From contig MU831955.1 in assembly GCA_029204225.1 (NCBI GenBank), positions 30,764-94,763 on the forward strand: a stretch of DNA of 64,000 bases, read 5' to 3'. The stretch is from Diphasiastrum complanatum. Taxonomy: Eukaryota > Streptophyta > Lycopodiopsida > Lycopodiales > Lycopodiaceae. Both the position numbers and the translations under genes were made by a program. The notes under the pieces were generated by a model, which saw only the letters and a program-made list of their open reading frames with translations, was not told where the DNA came from and searched no databases. Position 1 is the first letter of the stretch. Every line of letters starts with the position of its first letter. Shown piece after piece: positions 50,380 to 59,874 of the stretch.

Positions 50380-50700
50380 GGGCAGAGAATGTCAACAGTG
50401 ATCCATAAAACGAGTTTATTGCATTTTGATTGGGGCACGTTTGCCCTAAAGTTTGTTTGAACGGCATTTGAAATGCTTGAAAATGACATCTGACTTTAGA
50501 AATTTTTAGAGAGAGAACATGTGACTTTAGAAATTCATAGAAAAAGAATTTTTTAGAAAGAGAGAAGGGTATAAAAGTAGAAGAGAGAGAAGGAGAGGCT
50601 TGCATAGGAGAGAGAGGCGCTGTTTTTTAATCTTTTAGGGTTTTACAGGAAAAATAGGATCTTGATGATTATGGAGAGCGTGAGAGGAGAGAGATAAGGT
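50380..50700 (+). repeat. GA-linked dispersed repeat copy
   Basis: GAGAATGTCAACAGTGATCCATAAAACGAG leads into TTGCATTTTGATTGGGGCAC and GCCCTAAAG, comparable with 865-945 and 3,925-3,990. The end TTTTAGGGTTTTACAGGAAAAATAGG resembles the family end motif. GA-rich interruptions are scattered inside. Confidence 0.55.
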
Positions 50701-50703
50701 GAG

Positions 50704-50769
50704 TATATATATATATATATCTATATATATATATAGATATATCTATATATATATATATATAGATATATC

Positions 50770-50804
<35 letters not shown>
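50704..50804. repeat. (TA)n/(TATC)n palindromic tract followed by (GA)n
   Basis: Alternating TATATA and TATATCTATATA/TATAGATATA blocks are self-complementary, so cruciform extrusion is possible. They pass directly into GAGAGAGA before the next dispersed repeat. Confidence 0.9.
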
Positions 50805-50805
<1 letters not shown>

Positions 50806-51099
50806 ATGTAAGCTGTGATGGACAAAATGCGAATCCGGCAATGTGATTGGTGATAATGTGTAATTTGGCCAGCCCTATTAGAGACCAGCCCGTTGCAGCT
50901 TTCTACTTTAAAGAAACAATTAGAGAGTAAGAGTTGGTGCTCTATCAACAGCGCTGCATGCAAAGAGGTGTGATGTGGTCAGAAAATGTGGGAGCTGGGA
51001 AAAAATTTTTCACAGGTTTTTTGCAGCAGGCTGCGCGATCAATGCACTCTGTAATTTAGGGATTTGTGTCTGTGTATGCAAAAAGTCCAGAAAATGTCA

Positions 51100-51102
<3 letters not shown>
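50805..51102 (+). repeat. GA-linked dispersed repeat copy homologous to the copy-B promoter replacement
   Basis: AATGTAAGCTGTGATGGACAAAATGCGAATCCGGCAATG... is collinear with 38,874-39,265 to the end motif TGTGTATGCAAAAAGT.C..AGAA.(A)TCAG.TGAGAGAGA. It has one 28-bp unit where 38,881 has nearly three. GA tracts bound it on both sides. Confidence 0.85.
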
Positions 51103-51150
<48 letters not shown>

Positions 51151-51209
51151 CAACGTGAGAGGAGGGAGATAAGGTATAGAGAGAGAGAGAGGATGGGTGA
51201 GCGAGGGAG

Positions 51210-51665
51210 AGCATTGTCGCTTATTGGCACGGGACAGCTTTGGCCCCGTGCGATTCACAAGTGGAATCAGTGCAGGGACAACGAAACGCCGTCCGGGACC
51301 ATTGGCGCCCCGGTGCCTTATTGGTGCCGGGACCACTGGCGCCGGGAGCAACGGGTAAGGCGTCAGGGGGCCAACAACAAGTCATCGGGGTGGCACCCAG
51401 CCTGCGTGCTAGGTTTCACGAGCACAGGGCGCTGGCCTACGCAACGCTCACACGCACATACAAGCAATATTGGTGTTTAGGTATATATTCATGCAGATAC
51501 ACTTTTTTCAGAAACTTATGGGATAAAGCTTTTGTGCCAAGTGTGAACTGCCCAAGGAAAAGACCATGTCAGGGCCGGGCAGGATGGGCCGGGCGACGGG
51601 CAGCTTCAACGGAGTGAGGACCACGTGTCGGGCGTTGAAGGTGGTCGGGGCCAAAACACCCATGC
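51210..51665. other. GC-rich island with repeated ATTGGCRCCGGG-like motifs
   Basis: Unlike its GA/AT-rich neighbours this stretch is rich in C and G (TTGGCACGGGAC, CATTGGCGCCCCGG, TTATTGGTGCCGGGACCACTGGCGCCGGG, then GGGCCGGGCAGGATGGGCCGGGCGACGGGC). The frames through it have no family signature. It may be foreign or element-derived DNA. A short CACGTG lies at about 51,622. Confidence 0.55.
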
Positions 51666-51715
51666 CAGTAAGATACGAGGGAGGGAGAGGGACAGCGGAG
51701 AGATACCGTTGATTT

Positions 51716-51956
51716 TCAATATTTTTGAGGGTTTTTATTCACAATTACGATTTTTTTTTAGGTTGTGGGATAAAAAAATAGCAATAATGTGAGTTGAGAG
51801 AGAGAGAGAGAGATAATATTTGTGAGTTTAGCAAGTCAAAGTAAAAATAGTGATTGTGACATCAAATTTATTCTTAGATTTTCAAGATTTTTTAGGGTTT
51901 TTATTTAGAATTAGGATTCTTTTAGAGTTGTGGAATAAAAAATATCAATAATGTGA

Positions 51957-52033
<77 letters not shown>

Positions 52034-52105
52034 TTGTGAGTTTAGCAAGTCAAAGTAAAAATAGTGATTGTGACAACTAGTGTATTCTTACTTAGATTTT
52101 GCAAG
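51716..52105. repeat. Tandem duplication around GA tracts of very different length
   Basis: Two units share TTTTTGAGGGTTTTTATT/TTTTTAGGGTTTTTATT, GGATAAAAA.ATAGCAATAATGTGAGTTGAGAGA and AATATTTGTGAGTTTAGCAAGTCAAAGTAAAAATAGTGATTGTGACA. The GA tract is about 17 bp in the first and about 70 bp in the second (51,959-52,028). Confidence 0.88.
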
Positions 52106-52260
52106 TAATGTCATATTTCATTATGAAGTACGCTACATTACAATATCATATATATCATATATCATACACCAACATATCTTCACTATATTATACTAATCAA
52201 TGCTACTATCTATGTTTCATGTTTGACATTACTTTATTTTTCATCTTGCTCAAGGTGAGA

Positions 52261-52326
52261 TTGACTTGGAATGACTCCTACTTAACGAAATATGTGATGA
52301 AAAATATTTTGTTAAGTAGAAGTCAA
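52261..52326. other. Long imperfect hairpin
   Basis: CTACTTAACGAAATAT (52,278-52,293) pairs with ATATTTTGTTAAGTAG (52,304-52,319) with one G-T position and a 10-nt loop. The flanks TTGACTT (52,261-52,267) and AAGTCAA (52,320-52,326) extend the stem after a 10-nt bulge. It could be a small-RNA precursor or a miniature inverted-repeat remnant. Confidence 0.75.
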
Positions 52327-53257
52327 GATTAAACAAAATAAATTCTTGCAAACCTGGAATTTAAATGTAAATATTCACACAAACGCCCAATTGTAAAAGG
52401 TATAGTCGATTTCTTAGCATTTACTAGAAAGATCTTACACAATTTTTAGGTTAAAAACACCAAAAACAAACATTCTTGATGAATGAAGAGCAGCTTATAA
52501 CTTCTGCAAAACTATACATTCCATAACCAAAGTGTCAATATCCAAGACACACAACTATTTCTAGTTAGCTATAAGCATCTAGCAAAAACTAGACCTAGAA
52601 GACAAAATCTAAACTCCTAGCAATTATGCTAATCGACCACCAACGTTGTCTTAGTGATCAAATAATGAAACAATTCTTGGCTAGTCAACATCAACTAATA
52701 AATAAACATAGGCCCCTTGAGCTTCAAAAAGAGATACTACATATTATTGCAAGCATTTTCCTCACAAATAGTTCTCTAAAAATTCATGCAAGTGCAACTT
52801 GGCTCAATAGCATTTGTTACCTCTTGTACTACATCCCTGCTACAACACTATTAAAACTAAAATTTGTTATTGTCTCTTTCTCACCATTATCTGTCATACT
52901 AACATCCATAATAGTTTTCTCTCAATTTAACATCACTCCATTAACAAAGAGACATTCGATATTGTGTGTTGAATGTAAATTTTGTGTTTTTTTTTTCGAC
53001 GATTGTTTAAAGCACGACGCTCCATGAGATAGCAAAAAGTTAAATAAGATGCAATATTATTACAAAATGAAATCACGAAAAAGAGCGCAAAAGCTTGATC
53101 AAAGACTCAGTAGAACATCATTGTCATCAAGTTTTGGTCTCTAGCCTTGACTTAAAGGACAGGTACTATATATCTATTTGTTTATAACTTAAGAGTTTAT
53201 TTATACACATGTAAATTACCTTGTACTCTCTCAATGGAGAACAAAATGCTAATCAGA
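52327..53257. other. No gene seen
   Basis: AT-rich. The frame at 52,626-53,027 has no recognisable signature. Confidence 0.5.
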
Positions 53258-53400
53258 TATAATTTGATGAATTGGAAGCTAGCTCACTCGCCAATGGACC
53301 CAGACCGTAGTTTATCAAAGGACAAGTGTCCTTAGACGAAAGAAAATAGCAGATGCGTGAGTACCCATACCATTTGATAATAGGTTCTCTTCTATCATCC
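53258..53400 (+). mobile_element. Ty1/copia RT/RNase H linker scrap, plus orientation
   Basis: MNWKLAHSPMDPDRSLSKDK, then after a stop and frame change REYPYHLIIGSLL, is homologous to the minus-strand segment at 23,090-23,220 (CKLSHSPMDPGLRLSK, REYPYRSILGSLMY). It lies tail-to-tail with the minus-oriented gag-protease fragment that ends near 53,495. Confidence 0.85.
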
Positions 53401-53494
53401 GACATACATTTCCATCGAACAGGACTCGAATTCCAAGATCCGCCATCTTTGATACAAATAGGAGGTCTCTTCTTAGTGAGGGTACATAGAGTGC

Positions 53495-54627
53495 TCATGG
53501 CGGCTCTGCTTGTCCCGACAGTGTTTGTAGCTGTACAGCTCTGATGCCTTTGACATCGTGTCGACTTCTGTCGCCTAGAATCATTGCTTTGTTGTGTTCG
53601 AGTTCTCTGTAGTTGATCAAGACCTTCTTGTTACAAGCAATGTGTGAAGTCGCTCCTGAGTCCATGACTACGTCGTAGTCTTGCTCTACATAGCTTGTTG
53701 AAGCCTCATCAAATATTGTGAAGGCTTCATCGCTCTTGTCTGCATCCTTTGACGACTCTACAACATGGGCCTTTTCGGCAATGCTTTTTCTTTTTTGGGT
53801 TGAATCTGCACTCATATGCAGAATGTCCCTTCTTCTTGCAGTGCATGCAAAGGATTTTTGAGTTGAACCAGCACCTATTGGTTGTGTGTCCCGGCTTGTG
53901 ACAATGATCACAAGAAGACGTTTGTTGGTTGTCGTTGCCTCTGTTCAAAGACTTCGAATGAGCCTTGTTGAATCTGGGCTTGTTCTTGCTTTTCTTCTTT
54001 CCTTTTATGAAAAGAGCCTTATCCTGGTCACTGCTTCCTTCTCCTTCATCTCTCATTAGCGACAAGACTGATAGCTTCCTCGAACGTCATGTTTGGTAAG
54101 CTCAGAATGAGCATTCTCAGCGGCTGATAGGACGTAGGTAGATATTTCATGAAGTACATCAGCTTATGTGGTGCTGGGACCTGGTGCTCCTGTCTAGATG
54201 CAGCAAGTTGAGCAAAGATCATTCTGATCCTCTCGACATGCTAATCCAACTGGTTGTCATCCCATCATAGAACTTTCAACTGATTGTGTAGGTGCATCAT
54301 CGACGCAGCAGTCCTTACTTCGTAATGTTGTTTCAACCTTTCCCATGCTTCATGGCTGCTCTCACAGTTTTCAATCTGCATGAGTATTTCTTCGTTTATG
54401 GACGAAACAATAATTGCCATTGCACGCTCATCCTTTCTGATCCATTCAGCTCTCCTCGGATCTCCCTCTGGAGGCTGTTCATTTGTGAGTTTGGTCACTG
54501 ACCAAATCCCTTCACCCTTCAGAAGCATTTTGATTTTGAACTTCCATATTCGACAGTTCGCGCCATCAAGATTGATTGCTATTCTTGTCTGAATTGTTGT
54601 AGCCAAATTGTGTTGCCTAGACAATCC
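53495..54627 (-). mobile_element. Ty1/copia gag and protease, truncated
   Basis: The gag N-terminal (UBN2-type) domain is at 54,624-54,265 (INLDGANCRIWKFKIKMLL, SSHEAWERLKQHYE). There is no ATG at the expected place after the primer site (TTG instead). After a frame break come two CCHC zinc knuckles, CDHCHKPGHTTNRC and CMHCKKKGHSAYEC (54,065-53,727), then the protease with VVMDSGATSHIAC (53,911-53,495). It stops before the pre-integrase motif. Two frame changes make it non-functional. Confidence 0.93.
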
Positions 54628-54639
54628 GCTCTAATACCA
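54628..54639 (-). other. tRNA-iMet primer binding site
   Basis: The minus strand reads TGGTATTAGAGC, one mismatch from the consensus TGGTATCAGAGC. It lies between the LTR end (...ACACATTTTCTTCG) and gag. Confidence 0.88.
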
Positions 54640-54650
54640 CGAAGAAAATG

Positions 54651-55455
54651 TGTGGTTTCTGTGCTTTCTTATTTCTTTAATTTGGATTTATGGGGAAGTT
54701 TATAGGATCCAGACAAGTGAGTAAAGATCACAGACTTCAAAGCATTCGATCATATGAAACGACATGAACAATGAGAGATGCGAGAACTAGAAGCATTCTG
54801 TAATTTGATTTTGATTTGAGTGAGTCGTTCATGGTCTCGCTCGTTGGCGTCCTGACACTCCTCTCACAAACTTGCTATGTTATGCTCGTTGGCAGACTTT
54901 CATGCATATCAATTTTCTTTCTACATCTCTGAGCCACCTTCTTTCTAGCAATCGATCCTATGTTTATATCCACTATGTGGAGTTTACAAGATAGATTAAC
55001 TATAAATTACAAGACAGGTTTATGATTAACTACTGGTTGGCTACCCTCTCTTTACGTTGCCTTGGCAACTTTGTTAATCATCACTTGGCAATGGTCGTGA
55101 AGGTACAAGGCCTTCAGACTGCGGTGACCGCAATCTCTTCGTAGTGCTTCGTATGGAACCGCAGGGTGGCCCCTTGCGGTTTCAAGCGTTGACCTGCTTT
55201 CGTTGGTCTTTGTCTTCACTTCGTTGAGCTTGGGCCTTCTATTGATTGTGAGAGTTTTCAGCCTTCGGGGCATCTTCGTCCTTCGGGGTGTCTTCACCCT
55301 TTGGGACATCTTTGTCCTTTGAGACATGTTCGACCTTCGGGACATCTTCGTCCTTCGAGATCGTTTCGTCCTTTGGGACCTCTTCGGCAAGATTGCAAGA
55401 GCACCATTTCAGACAAATCACTTTGTAAATTAACTTCCTTCTAAGTTTCTTCATC
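54651..55455 (-). mobile_element. Copia 5' LTR (bounds estimated)
   Basis: It ends near CACA above the primer site. A TATA-like GATATAAACA lies near 54,965 on the minus strand, and an 18-bp tandem array near the upstream end. The outer edge is taken where the large inverted repeat begins, so it is uncertain by tens of bases. Confidence 0.55.
55263..55388 (-). repeat. 18-bp tandem array in the copia 5' LTR, seven units
   Basis: Seven 18-bp units in a row (plus-strand CTTCGGGGCATCTTCGTC and variants). On the minus strand the open frame repeats PKDEDV-like hexapeptides. Period and amino-acid type parallel the array at 43,897-44,004, although the bases differ. Confidence 0.92.
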
Positions 55456-57597
55456 TATTTCAGCTCTTTTGCATATTAATCATGGAGATTAATATAGCGT
55501 ATCTCTAGGAACGTTCACTATTTTTTAGTGAAAGTGTCAAACAGAGTCCATTTAGATACTCAGAGATAGTTTTGAGTACGTGTTTGCAGCCGCTATTGTT
55601 TTTGTGCTCACAATTATTTTGATTTGTACTTGCTACGTACTAAAATTATTATATAGCTTATCACGTTCAATATTATGTCACAATGATTGAATGCTTCTAT
55701 GTTCTATTGTAATTTGATTATGTTCTCTTATAGTTTTTTCTAAACTAGAAAATACTTCAATATTATAATATTCCATACAATAAGATCTATTCTGTTATGT
55801 TTGTCTACGAAATAGATTCTGATGATTTCAAAGTTAGAATAGGCTTAGAATTCAAAAGTGGCAATTGTTGTGATAGTTTTATTCAAATTTTATAGGTGTA
55901 GTCATACATTAGGAGAAGGATTATTTCGTAGAGCCCGATAGTGCATCAATATAGTGCGGCCAATCCTCTATCCAGCATCCTTTTCCTTCTTCCATCAATT
56001 CATTTGCTGATTTTACACCGATTGTAGTGTGATTTTTGGGCATTAATCTGAGCTTATTTAGTGCACCTTCTTGTGCAACTTCTGGCCTCTATAATCAGAG
56101 TAGTTTTAGTGTACATGGTGTCTAAAGTCAGTGCAACACTAAGGCAAAAAGAAGTCCTCAAACCGTGCATGCATTGTCATTTTCCAACAAGCTAAAGTTT
56201 TGTCTATCTTCTAGTTCTATCTTTGGCTTGTTGCATGTCACTTTGCTTCTTTCTATTACGACATGCAAAGGCTCTAAGCTTCTTCACAAAAGGAGTCTTA
56301 TTTTGACAATATATAATTATGTGACTTGAATGGTGTTTAGAAAAGGAAAAAAAAAAATCAATGGAAGTCCATGTTGGAGATATTCGATGACATAGCATAA
56401 TGTCTAAACAATTATCCCAAAGAAGAAAACAAGAATTTTAATACAAAAATGATCTTTCGATGATCAGTTCAATCTCTAGGTAATTATATCATTCATTTAA
56501 CTTAGTGGAATATCTTACATAGGTGTCAACGACAACCATGAAGTGTGCAAATAATTTAGGTGTCTGTAATAACCATGTATTCTTCGATTGATATTCTACT
56601 TTAATCTATGGATTATGAATATTTTTTATTTTAGAGAGAAGGAACACAAGAGTATTTAACATATGATTAAATTTACATGCATAGATAATAGAGAATCTGT
56701 GAGTTGAAGCTATTGCAATATAACGATTAGATCATGAAAGGAATCATGTAACTGATGAAATTCACAATAGTTGTCACTAAGAACTATGATTCTTCTATTC
56801 TTTTTTAATTGATTAAAGATACAAATGATAGACAAGTCAATCTCTCTATTGGCTTAGATTGCTCTCAATCTCTCGATTGATTCTGATTATTATGATGATT
56901 GTTTTGATCCTATTTTGTGCATATATATATACAAGATAATAGATTTTGTCGTCTAATAAATTTTTGTAAACGATGTGTTTAACTCTGAGTGCTTACAAGA
57001 AGAGACTAATTTCATCAATACTTTCCACATTTTGATCTGTAGTCACTAAGTAAGTGAACAATAATAAGTGTCTGCATATGTTGGAAGAAGGAATGGATGC
57101 TCGATAGAGAGATGGCTACATATCTGCTTTGGAAAATAATCTCTCTTATAATGCATGACTACGTCTATCAAATTCGACTGCGACTATTGTCACATTTGAG
57201 TTTCAAGTGACTCTAACTTTGAAATCATCCGAATTTGTTAGATTGATTTCGTAAACAAACATAACAAAATAAACATGTAGTATCGAAATATTCGACGATT
57301 TTCACAAAATCATAAGAGAACATAATTAAATTACAAATAGAACAGAGAAGCATTCGATCATTCTTTGACATAATACTAAATGCGATAAAAATTATATGAT
57401 CAATTCAATAAGTAGCATGCACAAATCAAAAGAATCGTTAGCACAAAACAATAGCGGATGCAACCACATATTCCAAACTATCTTTGAGTATCTGATTATC
57501 TCTATCTGACACTTTCGCTAATGAGCATTAAGTGTTCCTAGCAATGCGCTATATTAATCTCCATGATCAATATGCAAAAGAGCTAGAACAGTTGAAG
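55450..57597. repeat. Large imperfect inverted repeat, arms about 520-550 bp
   Basis: Left arm about 55,450-55,998, right arm about 57,078-57,597. For example CTCTTTTGCATATTAATCATGGAGATTAATATAGCG on the left matches the reverse complement of the right arm at 57,549-57,590; ATGTTCTCTTAT and TCTATCCAGCATCC..TTCCTTCTTCC also match. Indels and substitutions are spread through both arms. The spacer of about 1.08 kb (55,999-57,077) has no gene. Confidence 0.85.
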
Positions 57598-57599
57598 AT

Positions 57600-58215
57600 C
57601 TCATCAGAGACTTAACCTAGAAAGTGATCAACTATTTATACTAGTTTATGAATGTCGTTTATGCTTTTCCAAATGACAGTTGAGGACATATGTTTGGTCA
57701 GAGATCGCAATTGGAGCTTAGCCGTATTGCGTTGCCACTAATCCAATTAGGCTTTCCAAAAACTACTTGCAAAAAACATTAGGGCAAGTCGTTAATTTTA
57801 GAATGAGTAAAAACAAGTTTTGTTAACTTTTGATAGTTCGAACACGTTCCATTTGTCGAACCTGACTGTTAGTTGTTCTTATGTATTTCTGTAGACTATG
57901 TAAAAACATGAGTAAAAAAGCAGAACTAAATAGATGAATGGATGTAGATCAAAGATCGATTATTCTGATAAATCCAACTCCTCAATCGATTATTCGGATA
58001 AATTTAATGCTCCCCATTAATCTGAATCCATGAATGCTTTGACCTTCAAACTTGATTCTGCACGAAATTTTTTGAGTGCATCCAAGCTTAGCACTTTCAT
58101 TCGTCGAACCTGATATTTGTAGACTGTGTAAAAACATGAGTAAAACTGCAAAAATGAATACATGAATGGATGTAGATTAAAGATCGATTATTCAGATAAT
58201 CCAACTCCCCGATCC
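57600..58215 (-). mobile_element. Ty1/copia tail: RNase H end plus LTR pieces
   Basis: 58,092-58,017 on the minus strand reads VLSLDALKKFRAESSLKVKA then FMDSD-stop, homologous to the RNase H end at 22,430-22,500. A decayed polypurine tract (TGGGGAGC) follows, then LTR sequence of the 22.4-kb family. An LTR-start piece is repeated at 58,130-58,205, outside the RNase H, so two nested or recombined copies meet here. Confidence 0.8.
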
Positions 58216-59583
58216 TTTTGTTCTGATATATTCAACAACCTACATTTATTTTAACAATGCCAACTCATTAGATGATGCAAACACATTGGAGATTTCTTTT
58301 GTGATTCTAGACAACTCTATGTCCACTAGAAACCTATTAATTTCAACAGTGTCAATGATCAGTGTGACAAAAATTGTAGTAAAAAGATCTTGATCTAGGT
58401 TTTTTGTGTATTGCCTTGTAATATTTATTTCTATCTCAATCAAAGTTTTTTTTATTTGTCGTCCATCTATCTCATTCGAGGCATCCAATCTACTTCAATT
58501 GAGGTTTCTTGTTTGTTCATTGTGATGCAAAATTGTAGTTTACCTCGTTCAAGATATACAATCTATCACCCCTTGATGGTAGACTAACCTCGATTGAGGT
58601 ATTATGTCCCTCCTAACCCTGTTAATTTACGATTGATGAGGGGCCTCAATTGAGTTAAGTTTGGACATTCATGATATTGACTTTAAGTGATATAATGCCT
58701 ATTTGTCTTATAAGTGGTTTGGAATTTAACACGACATCCTATTCATGATGCTCGTTGACATTGGATATTACTATAGGAGGCAAGACATATGTTTATTTTT
58801 GCAATGCAACATTGTGATTGGATGGGGATTGGACTCACTCCTCGAAGAAGTGCACTTAATCCTTGAAAACGTGCATTTGCAAGAGAAGTTGGGAGGTCCA
58901 AAAAATACATGGACTTTTTTACCAGCACACCATGCCAAAGGTGGCATCTTGCATGCCCATGCATGCATGGGCTAATGCTTCTTATTTCAAAAAAGAATTG
59001 CAAGGAGGTGAGAGAAAATAATCTTTTCTGGATTCCATCATCATGAAAGTGCAAGCGTGTGAGAACTTAGAAGGTTGGGTCTATGGACTTGCCCCTTTGA
59101 AACATGCCCAAGTTTCCACTTCACGAACAAGTTAGTAATCCCCCAAATATCCTTGCATAATTTACCCTAAAATCTCTTTCTTGGGCAATACAAAGTTATT
59201 GATATTCGTTCAATAATTTTTGCCCTTATGAATAATAGGCTCTTCGGAACATTACTAGTATATTGCTTCTTGTATACACCTACCACACTCGCTATCTCAA
59301 GCTCAGCTCAGTCGGTTGATATGGATCGCATGCGCTACCTGAGCGCCATTGCAAAATTCAGGCTTGTTTGTAGTCAATCTGTTTAGCAGCTGAGCAAAAA
59401 CAAAGTATTTGATTTTGTTTTTATCTGATCCAGTGGAGAGACAGATGGGCGCATGCATCATGATGATCCCAGGGACATGGGCAGCAATGGTCAGCAAAAG
59501 TTATTAGTTCAGAAGTGTGATTTTCAGTGATTTTTGTGTTCTTCTATCAGCTCGATTGAGTGGCGATTGCGGGCTTACTAGCC
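58216..59583. other. No gene recognised; contains the 5' flank of the TFIIH exon
   Basis: The minus frame 58,488-58,246 (80 codons) has no signature. From about 59,280 the sequence is less AT-rich and leads to the ATG at 59,584. A TATA box was not evident. Confidence 0.4.
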
Positions 59584-59874
59584 ATGGATGGGAGCCCATT
59601 GATCACTGTGAGAGCAAAGTACATGCTGACACCTAAAGGCCCAAGCATCCCAGGCGTTCTTATGATGGTGTGCATCCTCATCTCTGCTCTTTATTTCCCT
59701 GCTTTTTGGCATTTGTGCGGATTTATGTGAGATGCATGTGGTTGGTAATGCTGATGGAAGTGGTTTTGGTAAACTGCTTTGGTGATTGTTTTCAGGCAGG
59801 AAGTTATTTCACATGGACCCCTAATGATCCCAAGGCAGCTTCAAAGCTCAACGTGGATTTTATGACTATTAAAG
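59584..59874 (+). CDS. TFIIH subunit p62/TFB1-like protein, first two exons (PH domain start), partial
   Basis: Exon 1 is 59,584-59,667 (ATG, 28 codons) and exon 2 is 59,796-59,874, joined across a 128-bp GT-AG intron. The product starts MDGSPLITVRAKYMLTPKGP, then SIPGVLMM, and exon 2 gives AGSYFTWTPNDPKAASKLN and VDFMTIKG. This matches the N-terminal PH domain of the general transcription and repair factor TFIIH p62 (plant and yeast TFB1), with the xxPNDPxxxxKLxV signature and the same spacing between VLxM and PNDP. A donor (AAAG then GTAGCT) follows in phase 1. I find no third exon up to 61.8 kb, where a gypsy element begins. The rest may lie beyond the window or be lost. Confidence 0.75.

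Noticed and set aside
50704-50804. Palindromic TA-rich tract as a regulatory cruciform
   Set aside because: Simple alternating TA/TATC microsatellite; self-complementarity follows from composition.
58745-59054. Overlapping frames on both strands (76-103 codons)
   Set aside because: Mutually overlapping, no domain signature, and composition typical of non-coding sequence.
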